Source: Rhyacophila brunnea
Lineage: Eukaryota; Arthropoda; Insecta; Trichoptera; Rhyacophilidae
Assembly: GCA_022495005.1 (NCBI GenBank)
Contig: JAGYXB010001042.1
Location: 620,001-684,000, forward strand
DNA: 64,000 nt
Direction: 5' to 3'
Below the pieces are notes generated by a model that was not told the origin of the DNA, did no database searches, and saw only the letters and a program-made list of their open reading frames with translations. Position 1 is the first letter of the stretch; each line of letters opens with the position of its first letter. This document shows, piece after piece, positions 47,926-60,000 of the stretch. The position numbers and the translations under genes were made by a program.

Positions 47926-49233
47926 TACGAGGGTGGGTCAATAAGTCCTTAGAAAAGCCGACAGGTGGCGCGACTAGTACTGTAAGCGGTTTGTTTTCAT
48001 GCAGCGGCACTACTGATTCAGTATGCTGCGAAGTTTCAATCAGATTGGTCGGGTTGTTGTGTGTTTCTCGTACATTTAAAAAAATTTTGACAAAAAAAAT
48101 TTGCTTGTTTACAAAAATGGAGAAAATTGAGTTTAGAGCTGTTATTAAACATTTTAATATAAAAGGGCTAACAGCAAAGGAAATAAAAAATGAGTTGGAT
48201 TTAGTTCACGGCATATCTGCTCCTTCACTTGCAACTATTTATAACTGGTTAAATGAATTTAAACGTGGCCGTACATCAACAAAGGATGAACCACGCTCAA
48301 GACGTCCTGTAGAGGTGACTACACCAAAAATGATCAATAAAATCCACGAAATGGTGTTAAGTGACCGAAGATTAAAGTTGAGTGAGATAATTGAGGTTAC
48401 AGGGATCTCAAAAGGTAGCGTCATTTCTATTTTACATGACAAATTGGGCATGAAAATATTTCTGCAAGATGGGTGCCGCGTTTGCTCACAGTCGACAATA
48501 AACGCAATAGGGTGGTGGCCACTAAAGCCCTGTTGTCGCTCATGCAACGCAATCCGGATGAATTTTTTCGTCGCTTTGTGACTGTAGATGAAACATGGAT
48601 ACACCACTATACTCCTGAGACGAAAGAACAGTCAAAGCAGTGGATTGCGAAAGGCGAACCATGTCCAAAGAAGGCGAAAACCGTAAAATCAGCTGGTAAG
48701 GTTATGGCTACTGTATTTTGGGATGTACGTGGAATTATTTTCGTTGACTATTTGGAAAAAGGAAAAACAATAACAGGGGATTATTATGCATCTTTATTGG
48801 ACCAGCTAAAAAACAAAATTGAAGAAAAACGGCCCCATTTAAACAGGAAAAAAATCCTCTTTCATCAGGACAATGCCCGTGTTCACACATGTTTACGATC
48901 AATGGCTAAAATTGAAGAATTGAAGTTCGAATTGGTCGACCACCCACCGTATTCGCCAGATTTAGCCCCCCCAGTGACTTTTTCCTTTTCCTAAACTTAA
49001 AAAAATGGCTAAGTGGACAACGTTTTTTTTCAAATGAAGAAGTCATCGATCGGATAAATGCTTATTTTGAGGACCTTCCGAAAATTTATTTTTCTGACGG
49101 TTTAAAAAAAATTGAGAAACGTCTAACCAAGTGTATTGAGCTCCAAGGAGATTATGTTGAGAAATAAAAAAAAATACAAAAATAAAAACTGTTTTAATGC
49201 TTTTTTCTAAGGAATTATTGACCCACCCTCGTA
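47926..49233 (+). mobile_element. Mariner (irritans-like, DD34D), damaged copy 2
   Basis: 1308 bp including TA at both ends, with inverted termini CGAGGGTGGGTCAATAA. ATG at 48117 opens the helix-turn-helix half (MEKIEFRAVIKHFNIKG, later a second HTH around LSEIIEVTGISKGSV). Near 48452 a one-base slip moves the catalytic half to another frame (48473-48994), and two extra C in a C-run near 48970 break the frame just before the third Asp. Copy 1 is intact at these points, so the copies carry different damage. Confidence 0.9.
48117..48994 (+). pseudogene. Mariner transposase, frameshifted (copy 2)
   Basis: N-terminal DNA-binding half from 48117 to about 48450, then the catalytic half in the frame of 48473-48994 with VDETWIHHY and DNARVH. 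The DLAP motif runs out of frame before the last catalytic Asp. The open frame upstream of 48117 is terminal-repeat sequence, not protein. Confidence 0.85.
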
Positions 49234-49290
49234 TATAGTAAGTATATAATATTATTTACAAAATACTCATCGTGTAGGTAGGCTTACATA

Positions 49291-49866
49291 TGAGGGCGCT
49301 GGAAACAAAAACGGCGGTCTCCATTTTCGCAATATGTTGGTGAGTCATTCAAAATGTCTTACGTCTTTCTCATAATAATATGTATAATTTCTAAAAAAAG
49401 TATTATAACATGTTATATATTATTAGTAGGTATATAAACAACATTTCAAAATGCTTTTTTCCAAAGACATTGCATGGTGCAGAGTCTAATCTCTTTGTTT
49501 TTTTTCAGAAATTATACCTACCTATGAGAAATATGTAAGACATTTTTAATGACTCACCAACATATCGTCGCTGTAGGATTGGTTTCCCGAATAGAATAGA
49601 AATGTTCAGGAGACGAAAAACAAATTTCATAATCCTATATTTAAATACATGGAGATATTTAAATTGTTATTTTTACAGCATATGAATGATGTATTCATTA
49701 CCATTACAAAGTAATTTAAAGAAAGGGATGGTTCTAGTCCAATTAGATACAAAAAACATTCTGCATTAAGAGGTCGATTTCGACAAAAACGGATATTCGG
49801 CAAACCAATCCTATAGCGACGATATTGCAAAAATGGAGACTGCTGTTTTTGTTTCCAGAACCCTCA
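49291..49866. mobile_element. Long-TIR element with a nested foldback
   Basis: Outer ends TGAGGGCGCTGGAAACAAAA and the inverse of TGAGGGTTCTGGAAACAAAA are flanked by TA. The left arm is split by a 226-bp foldback (49336-49561, ends GTTGGTGAGTCATT inverted) bordered by ATAT. Past it the left arm resumes with CGTCGCTGTAGGATTGGTTT, which pairs with the right arm, giving an original inverted repeat of about 75 bp. Confidence 0.75.
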
Positions 49867-49869
49867 TAT

Positions 49870-51105
49870 ATTTGAAGTCTATTGAATGGTACCTACTAAG
49901 GACGTAGGTACCTATAAGTTAACTAAATTGGACGTTTCAACATAAAAAGGTTCCCAGCCTTAGACTATAGATACATCAACACGCCACCCATTGCATTGCT
50001 AAATGAAGTTGCGTGCCGTGCGTTTGGTGTGTGGGCGAGCGAACGCATTCGTACACAAATGTTTGAGACCATAGACCATTTCGCTAGTGCTCGCCCAAAG
50101 TGCTCGCACTAGACGCTCAGATTTAAAATATAATTTTGTATTTTTTTACGTCATATAGTATTTTTAAGCGGTCAAAATGCAACCATTAGGTAAAGATATC
50201 CATAATTTAAGTTATTTTAAAGAAACACTAGGTCACTGATATTAAAATATACAATACATTATCACGAACATGTATCAACTTACCGATGAAACGTAATACC
50301 ATCTTCTTGCTTATCAGTACGGTTACCATATTTTAATACAACACACAGAACCACCTTTTCTACTTAATTAACTAAAAATATTTACCACTGACTTTATCTT
50401 TAACACAATAGATATCAATTTTAGCAACACGCGCTCGCATGCTTAGCTATGAAACAAACTAAGATTTGGCGGCGACACCACAGCAAATCATCTCACACAT
50501 CTATAAACCTTTTATCTTACTCTAGCGCGTGTCGCAGAGATTATAAGGGTGCCGAATACTTTCTCACTCGCACTTATGCATCGTTTTTGTTCAGGCCTTG
50601 TTCCCAGCCTTTGTATTAAACTGTGTTGAAATAATTTTTGGACTACATTTTATCGATAAATAATAAATGGTTAACCGATGTTTAGAAGAATACCGAATAG
50701 GTAATAATTGGAATTAACGATACGCACTTTGGTATAACAATTTTATGGACTCCCTGGTTTCTACTCAATCCCATTCAATTACGTATTCCCACCTAATAAC
50801 CTTACGAATATAGGTACAATAAAGACAACAACACTTCAGTGACGGTCGGTAGTTGTGTTACGTAACCGTTTGTTGTCGGTCGTGTGTGACTCTCAAACTA
50901 CTCCAAGTCCACACTGATTGACTAGTGCACAAATCACGTAACTCCATGGCCAGAGTTCAATAGGTGAACATCAATTAAACTAGTAAGTAAAGTTATTAAT
51001 AATAATATGTGTTATGTAGTAGGTAGGTACTATCACAAATTCAATAGATTGACGAATAACATAAAAATAGATTTAATATTTATTTTGGTTGGTAACCTAA
51101 CTTAA
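49870..51105. other. Noncoding stretch
   Basis: Less AT-rich around 50000-50120 and 50420-50590 with GCTCGC words, but no coding frame. A 12-bp direct repeat GTTCCCAGCCTT occurs near 49951 and 50600. Not identified. Confidence 0.35.
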
Positions 51106-51112
51106 ACTAACG

Positions 51113-51895
51113 CCCGAGGTAGCCGAGCGGATAACGTGTCGTCCTATAATATGGGATCGAATCCCGGGTCTGACCAGTGACGTCCCTAGACAAAATGCCG
51201 CCCCTAGGCAGTGCCAAAATGGCGTCATATTTTTTTATTAAGGACTTTTTATCATCCTTTCATGACTCAAATATCTAATAAATGTGTTGTATGGATACAT
51301 TATTAACAAGATATAGATATACCACTAAATCTAATTTAAATGCCATCTCAGCTTCAATAGACAATATTGTGAGTCTACGGTTTCAGATAGGTACATTTAA
51401 AAATACACCTGACAACTTCCAAAACTCGCGAGTGACTGGCAAACATATTTGGATAAATTTTAAATTAAGTATGCACGTATCATTGCTGTTTACCAAGAAC
51501 GTGACGTCCAATGACAACGGAAGTAAACTAGACATCGCAAAGCCGACCAAAAATAATGTCCTGTTAGTACCTAATTAATATGTTTTGTTTCCAAGCAGTG
51601 AGCTGATTTTTTTAATGGAAAGATATTTCCGTTATTACTTAGTTTAGGTAGCTTTCTATGTACACCTAATGATTCTCTTCTATTTGCCGCTCTTTGGGTA
51701 ACTGTCGCCCTCAAGCGACGCTCAATCTGCCTACCCCCACGGGACGTCACTGGGTCTGACTACAAAACAATAATCACATGTTGTTTTTTAATATGTTTTT
51801 GGATTAGATTGAGCAAGTGACTTAAACGAAAATCTGATCATACAACCTCCAGCCTGTAGAGGCCCATATGATTTTCATAGGATCGGACACGATTA
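51113..51895 (+). repeat. SINE family 1 copy split by family C
   Basis: tRNA-like head GGTAGCCGAGCGGATAACG and GGGATCGAATCCCGGGTC (51117-51174) is separated from its body (51761-51895) by a 578-bp family C element. Removing the insert and one GGTCTGAC restores a normal SINE. Confidence 0.75.
51175..51752 (+). mobile_element. hAT-like element, family C (TSD ggtctgac)
   Basis: 578 bp from CAGTGACGTCCCTAG to GGGACGTCACTG with a perfect GGTCTGAC duplication. Inserted into the SINE at 51113-51895. Confidence 0.9.
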
Positions 51896-51904
51896 AATAA
51901 ACTT

Positions 51905-52075
51905 TTGAATGACCGAGCGGGTCAGACAAAATTACATGTTGTTTTTTTTTCAATATGTGTTTGGACTCAGAGTATGGGCATGAGTTCAAGTGACTAAAAT
52001 CCATCTCTCGTACAAACAAAACCTCAATTCTGTGGGGTCCCGATACGATCTTCTTACAATCAAGCATGGTAAAAA
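51905..52075 (+). repeat. SINE family 1 copy
   Basis: Begins within the B-box side (GACCGAGCGGGTC), then ACATGTTGTTTTTTTT, GACTCAGAGTATGGGC and GGGGTCCCGATACGATC. Directly follows another copy. Confidence 0.6.
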
Positions 52076-52159
52076 AAACACAGCAAACACGATAAAATAA
52101 AGGACGAATATCTTCTGACGAAAACAGCCACCGAAGCACGTGAAACAATCATTCTGATC

Positions 52160-52545
52160 CAGTGACGTCCCTAGATAAAATGCTGCCCCTAGGCAGCGCC
52201 AAAATGCCGCCGAAATTATTTTTATCATCCTTTCATGAGTTCAATATCTAAGAAATGTGTTGTATGGAAACATTACTAACAAAATATCAGAATAATTATT
52301 CGCAAATCTGCACGTGTCGTTTCTGGTTACCAAAGACGTCGAAGAGCAACGGAAGTAAACTAGATATCGCGAACCTGACAAAAACAGTGAGCAGAATTTT
52401 TTAATGGAAAGAGGAATTTTCGTTATTACTAAGTTTAGATAGCTATTTATATGTATTCCAAATGATTTTCCTCGATTTGCCGCCCTTAGAGTAACTGCCG
52501 CCCCCAAGCGACGCTCAATCTGCCTAGCCCCACGGGACGTCACTG
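52160..52545 (+). mobile_element. hAT-like element, family C, short copy (TSD ttctgatc)
   Basis: 386 bp from CAGTGACGTCCCTAG to GGGACGTCACTG with a perfect TTCTGATC duplication. Internally deleted relative to 51175-51752. Confidence 0.9.
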
Positions 52546-52714
52546 TTCTGATCGTGCATCAGTGCATTGAATTAAGATTGTAGGGATATGTTTTCAAACA
52601 GCTTTAGTGCAGTGTTTTATAAAATTCTCACAAGTACATAATATTAAATCGACTGCCTTTAGAACATGTTCGTATATTATTGTGAGCGCAAAACATAATA
52701 ATATTTTTCGGGCG

Positions 52715-53064
52715 TGGTTATATTTTTGATTTCTCGAGATTTTTTACGATCATATGGGAAGAAAATGTTATTTTCAATTCTTCGTTTGAACTCGCAGTAG
52801 GTATGACCGAGGCGATTGAGATCGGTTGCTAAGTGATTGGTACTCAACGAAATAAATGTTTGTATGTTTTCCAACGTGTGTAGGTATTTTTATAAAGTAT
52901 GTCTCTCACGGATTGAATATTCGATGTCTGCATATTGCGGTGACAATTTATTGATTTTTTGAAAATTCTTGAGAATTCCATAAAATCTCGAAATCATATT
53001 GAAAAAAAAAAACTAGCATCAATTTTTCTCACAATTTATCGAGAGTTCTCCATCACAACCTCTT
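52715..53064. repeat. Repeat H, copy 3
   Basis: GATTTCTCGAGATTTTTTAC at one side and ATCGAGAGTTCTCCATCAC at the other resemble the copies at 45296 and 47313. Confidence 0.38.
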
Positions 53065-53069
53065 CGCAG

Positions 53070-54071
53070 AATCCACGTGAAATAAACAACGTATAAAAAT
53101 AAATTTGTTTTCTTTGTTAGTTTATTTTGCTGCATAAAACAATTAATTAATTAAATAAGATGGCCTTGATGAGACAAGGCTACACCATTTCCGCCTGTCA
53201 TAAAGTAGGAGTAGATATTTGAAAATAATGTCAATATTATTAAATGTGTATACATATATTATCTACTTACCACAAAACATTGCATTCCATATTTAAATTG
53301 TTTATGTATTAAAAACTTTATAATGTATACAGAAAACCTATTAATTTATATCTGTTTATCATAATCTATAATCATTTGTTTTAAAATATGAGATATTATG
53401 TTAATTTTAATGAGATTCTATAAATACGCCAGACCAGTTGTGTCCGACCCCCAACCATCGATCAGTGCCGTAGCTAGAAATATTGGGCCCTTAGTGTTTC
53501 TAAAAAAAAAGTTCAATCTGAAATCAAAGTAACCATTAGGATCTTTTCAAATTTTAGTTATAACATACTATAGTATTTTGTAGAGTTTATTGTTTGCTGA
53601 ATATATATTTTTTTAATTTGTTTGACTCTTGTGTCAGCATGGGGACTTCTACACATACAAGGGTACTGGTAAATCCGTACCTGCAGTGAATCGACTCAAG
53701 AGAGGTGTAACTGATTTAGTTTTAGGGTCAAGCATATCCGCTACAAATTTGAAAGTAATGATACCAACACCTAAAAGAGTCGCCTACATTCTGCAAGAAT
53801 CTGATACCATTCTACTAAAAATTAAAAAAAACAAGAGAGAACTATTGATTTTTTTTAAGAATGTATTATTTTCATTCGCCATAAACATAAATAGATTATG
53901 TTGTGACATATTTTATATTATTCTAATTTTGACGAGCCTTCCTCTCATCAAACATCTGCATGTTGTTGATTGATGGTTTATAAAAGTCATAAACAATATT
54001 TTTCCTGGGGTTTCCTTCCAATTCCTTCGCTTATGTGCTTTCAGCTACAACCGACAAAATTAATATTGAAG
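53070..54071. other. Region upstream of UGT-3
   Basis: At 53463 CAGTGCCGTAGCTAGAAAT resembles a hAT-type left end, but I find no partner end. A 114-codon frame at 53629-53973 has no known motif. No confident promoter element. Confidence 0.35.
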
Positions 54072-57000
54072 ATGCTGTCGACACAGCTGTTTTTGGTGCT
54101 ACTGTCGGCGTTGCTTTGCGTCCAAGTTTCCGGCTATAAGATCCTTGTGCTGGCTACGCCACCAGCTAGAAGTCACTACAACTTGGGCAAAGCGGCAGCA
54201 GATATTCTTCATGAAAGGAAACATGAAGTAAGTTCTATTTTTCCTGTGATTAGGTGCTTATATTTTATTTTATAAGTGCTATGAGAGTAAACAATTATTT
54301 AAGAACCCTACTGCTAGTGTATCAAGTGAGCGTGGTCAATGAAATCAAATGACTTTTTGTATTCAAGAATTTAAGTCCAACGCGTAAGGCACTGGGTTTC
54401 ATCGGGGGGTTCTGGATTCGCTTCTTGGTAAGGTCATAATACATATGATATTCTCAAATCCTCTTATTGTTATACTCTTAATACTACACTACTGTAATTA
54501 GAACTCTTGGCCAGTTGTTGTTGACCGTTTAAAAAAAAAAGATTTTTTTTTCGGTTAAATACATGTTCAAACACGTGCGTTAACATGTTCTTACTCCTTA
54601 CTTCAGTTTTAATTTGTCAATTTATGTTTATATTGTAGCTTAACCACTGAGGAATGCCAAAAGAAATGGCGTATTTCAAAAAAACACTACCTTATTCTTA
54701 GGTCAATAATTATTATAAAGCAATCATTATTCGTAGGATGTTTATCACACTTGAATGTTCAAAAACATAGCTTATAATGAGTATCTTTAGAATTATCTTC
54801 AAATGTGTTAATCTTGCCCATTTTTTGAATAATAAAATGTCTAATTCTTGTCAAATTTGGGATCACAGAGATAATCAATATAATTTTTTATCGTAAATAT
54901 TTTACTAAAATTATCTCGTCATAAATTATACTGATGGTTTTATAAATGCGTTTAAAAATTAATAAATGTAAAAAATCTTAACACCACTGCACAGTTATGT
55001 ACTGAAATATTACTATATTCTAAAATATTAGAGTGAGAGGTTAAAAAGAATACTATTTTTATGTAATAAAAATACTTTATGCAGTCATCAAATGTTTAAA
55101 ATAAATATAAAGGATAATAAGACTTCAAAATTATATAAATAGATTATCTACAACGTTTAAGGAATGTCCAGGATTATGCTTTGAAAATGCAATAAAAGCT
55201 CCATTTTGACCTACGCTGAGCATGTCCCCTCTTAAGGTGACACATCAGTGAAACGGCAAATAATTTTCAACTGTAGGCGTGACGAAATTTTGGACTCGCT
55301 CGCATTCAGTGAGAGAATGTCGATCTGGAAACACGTCACTTTGCTTCGTGATGGCGACGGGCCAATTAATTCTTAAATCGTGTAAAGATGACTAAAAACG
55401 TTACCCATTTACTTTAAAAAGAAAACATGTCAATGAATATATTATTATTGTTATTAATAGAACAATAAACAGAACATAAAATGGACATATGTTGGATTTA
55501 TATGACAAATTGTATTTCGTTTGACAGGCGTCATTTGCACCCGCGACCCGCAATCCGCGCATCGCCCAGCCACGATCTTTTTAGACCGTGCCTCAACTGA
55601 TGTACGGCCTTAAACAACAAAACAACACAAACACTACACAAAATATTTAATTCTGGTCTTAAAAAAAATTAATGATATAAATGGAGGAACATAATTAGCT
55701 GCACATCAATGTATCTAATCCTCCGAACCACCTTCTATAAAAAAGCAAGTGCATGTTTATTAAAAAAAAAAACACAAAAACAAGCCAAAAACCTTCTTCT
55801 ATGTTGGGACCTAAATGTATGGAAGTGAAACTAAAAATAAGTACAGTCGAACTTGGTTATTACATATGGGACTGACTGAATTTGCCCGTTATAAGCGTTA
55901 CTCGTTATATCAGAGAATAGGTATTTTTAAATGAGCAGATTACACAAAAAGTCGAAAATAAAAAATCTGAAAACCATCATAAAATCCCCGAAACAAGCAT
56001 GGCATACATAAATTTCAAAAGAAGCTGTTTATTGTAATCAACGCTGGTAGGTACCTACGGATTTTACAAACCTTGGACTTTTCAATCATATGCGTGGATA
56101 CTTTTTTATTATTGTCGGCGAAACAACAATTAGGTAGGTACTTAGACACTGAACTAGTGTCATAAATGTAATCCGACCCTGGCGGCATCCTGTCCGATCG
56201 GATTTTATTGCTTTGGGTCGAAATGTTTTTAAACGATCGACACATTGACAGTATTTTAGCTCGGTATATCCGATAAGTTGCTCAATATAGTATGGAGAAA
56301 ATCATAAACCAAAATGTCAACGAATGTTTCCTCATTACATCCGAGATCTCGCTATGTCCGAGATCGTAATAACTGAGTTCGACTGTATATATACTATAAA
56401 CATTCTGTATTAGAAAGTAAGATATAGCCAAAGTAGCACCGATCAAGAAAAACGATGTAATAGTTCTGATGAATGTGTAGTCAAAAATAACAACACACTA
56501 GAAGAAATCGCATCTGCATATATATGTTCAAGGTTGTATTATTGTTCCCTTATAAGGCTACTTATTTTACATTAAGCATTTAACCGACCCTTGAAATGCA
56601 TCTTTTAATTTGTAATGTTTATTCAAGTTAATAAATGAATTTAAATAATTCAGTCCAATGACATTGTTACAGAAATTCTACTGTCGAACAAGAACTTCTT
56701 GTCCACGTGTTAAAACTGTGAACTAACAAGCCCTTCCTGTTTAGTTAATCGCACTTAATGAGGAATGCCGCTAAATTTATCATTTCATTTTATGCTTCCG
56801 TGGTGTACAGACAGATCTATAAATTTACGTAATTTGATGCTTTTTATAATAAAAATATGTCTAAAACGATCAGAAAAAATATTAAAACTATTATTAGTAA
56901 ACTTTTTGTTTATTCCGAAAAAGAAAACGAGTCATACCTAAAAAGAGAGCCGATACATTACCTACTTAAACATGCGTTGCCGCCATGACAGGTATGTCAC

Positions 57001-60000
57001 TGAGAAGTCTTCTATATGTAACTACAGCGACTTCCGGTTATTGATGAAATGTTGTTGTTGGACAGTATGTTTTAATTTTTGGGAATTTTTGTTTGGGAAT
57101 CGTCCACGGCATGGAAAAAATACAAAAAGATACATTCAGGAAATATTTTGATTTTATTTTAATTACAAATAAATATTGTAATAATATACTTAGAATTTTT
57201 TTTTTGCAGGTCACCTTTGTGAGTTCATTTAAAAATGACAAGCCAATTTACAGGGAGATTGTTATTGAAAATATGTCGTTACTTAAAAGTAAGTTATAGA
57301 TAATATTATTATATTTTGAAAAGTAGACACTGAATAAAATAGTGTCCGGAAGATTTGAAGGTAAATGTGCCGCAGATGCCATCATGAGATTTTATAACAT
57401 TCTTTTTTGACCAAACCTAACCTAACCTAACCTAACATAACCTAGCGTAACCTACCCCAACCTAATATTACCTAATATAATCTTAGTTTGTGATAATGAT
57501 GCATCAAAATGTATGAAAATTTCAAATTTTAAATTAATAATTATTGGATCGAATAGCCTCTGCGCCGACAGAAAAAGGTATTTATTATAATAATTGTCTA
57601 TATAGAATAATTAAACTGTTTTCGTAAAAAAAATTATAAAAGCTTACGACGGCATCTGCGGCATTATTACCGATTTGAAAATAATGGACTTACGTATGAT
57701 AGATTTAATTAATATCAATGCTTGGTCTGATTGACTTACTCTGATAGATAGAATGTTACAATAAAATGTATGACCTTTATCATATTTTTTCATTTTCATA
57801 CACAGATGACTCTACTATGAGTTTCGACAGGATAGCTTCAATAGGAGTGCTTTCGATGTTTTCTTTTCTAAATGTTTTTGTAATGGACATGACTCGAGCA
57901 TTGATGACAGATCCCGCTATGAAGAAATTGTACGATGATAAAGAGGAGAAATTCGATTTGGTGGTTTTGGAATACTTCATGAATGACCTGGCAATAGGGT
58001 AAGAAAACCACAGTGTTTTAAGGGACAAAGCCCACCAAACGCGGCGGATCGGGGCGCTCACTAAGTAGTAGGCCTGTGAAGCGTGAATACAACCGAAATG
58101 ACACTCCTTCCACCCGTGCATTACCCTTCACCTATGTAATAAGGAGCGCCAGAAGCACAAAATAACTATTATTATCAGCACCTCTCATAACAAAGCAATA
58201 AATATATTATTTTATTTCTCGGCGGCCTGTAATTCATAATCCATGACATAATTCTACTAGCAATATATCGCACGCCCAGCAAGTAAACAATGACTCTATT
58301 GTTATTAAAAGAATGCGAAGGCGCCCGTCTATCAACAACGCATCCAGAAGCGGATAAATAAAAAAGCGCGCGCCCCTTGTGCTTGCCGTATTCAATGGGT
58401 TTTGACATATTAGAATATGTAGTATTTTCGTTAATTCGTCCCGCTGAGAAGCCAAAAAACGCGTGCGCCTCCACCTACGTGCTTTGAATTATGGGGCAGG
58501 CGGGCGCAGTGCTTCGTCAAAATCAGTGTACTCTGCCGTATTTGATCACGTTGTATCTTCGATGATTCGCCGCCCCACTTGTGAAATTTTGCGCGAGCGC
58601 CCCACTCGTTGTGTTAAGTGGGTTTCAGGCCTAAGGGTCTTTTACACGAGCGGGCAAAACACCACAGGTTACGGGCTACCAACCACCTCTAAATTTTAAA
58701 AACCACACATGAACGTCAAAATGCGGCTAATCTGCACACAGCAGAGAAACACCGTGACTGATAACACATGATGCAACCGGTGTAGCCAGATTTCATTGAA
58801 TTTTAAAAACTCACCATTATTACCATCCGCAATTTGTATTCTTAGATGAATGTAAAAAAATAAGTATGAGTGACAAAGTTTAGTGTGCACTGATTATGTT
58901 GGATCTCCACAGCCTACTTCCACCTTCCGTTACTGAGATGAATAGATGCCATCGTTAAGTTAACCTAACTATCGATAGTTATGCTTGACTTAGTTATACG
59001 ATACGTAAGTCGACAATGCCACTTTTTATGATCGAAAGTGCTGCCATCTTAAAATTCCAATTTTCAATAACTTTATTAAATAGTTTTTAAATTACTATTA
59101 ACAATGGCATAATTATGAAAACTGCACAATATAAAAAATTAAATAATTATTAACTCAAATGGTTGAGTTATCAGTATTCAATTGAATAAATCCACACACC
59201 TTGGATAGAGTGACCCTCGATTCTGAGCATTAATTTCAATGACAAAAATGGCAACCCTTGCAGGCCAATACGTAAAGCACTGACTTCTCATCGAGGATCT
59301 CCTAGTTTAATTCCCAGTAAGGTCACAATTAATACAAAAATGTGGTTTTCTGAAAACGTGGGGGTTTCTGTAATTGTTCCACTGCTACTACTACTAGTGT
59401 TACACTACAGTCAAAGGGTCTCATGGTCTGATGTATTATTAAGAAGAAAAGGAGGAAAGAATACTACATCAAACTTGCTTACACAGCCCATCATGCATCA
59501 TTATTCACATTTACAAGTATTATCCGTTTACAACTGATATTTGGAAATAGTTAGAATGTATTATTTTGCCTCTATGATTAGTATTCGATACATTTTTCTT
59601 GTTGCAAATGAATAAATTAAGTACTCTTTTTCTGTGTATTATTATATACTTGATTATTTTTATAGTTGTCACTTGTATTTTTCAATTCTGCCATTAAGTG
59701 ACGCACGGTGCTGACACTTAACCGGCCAGTACCAGGTGCCTAAAAGTAAGCGTCACGGTCACTAGAGAATTTAAGTATGACCTTGCATCTGACCTTTAAG
59801 CGCCAGTTATACGCTCATGCTTTACTACAAGCTTACCTGCGCAAACCGGTTTGTATCGGGAAGCTCGTGTGTATGGACGAGAAAACTGTAGTTCGCCCAA
59901 TCGCCAAACCGCAAAGCGCTGTAAGTGTTCCATATTTCCACACAAACTGTATCGCGCAGGCAAGTCGTTATACCGGGCAGGTGAGTCGCTGCCATTTAGC

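Noticed and set aside
47892..48116. 75-codon in-frame extension upstream of the mariner ATG
   Set aside because: It reads through the mariner terminal repeat and flanking DNA; the transposase start at 48117 matches family structure.
53629..53973. 114-codon frame upstream of UGT-3
   Set aside because: Low-complexity lysine and hydrophobic stretches, no motif, starts near a possible hAT end at 53463.
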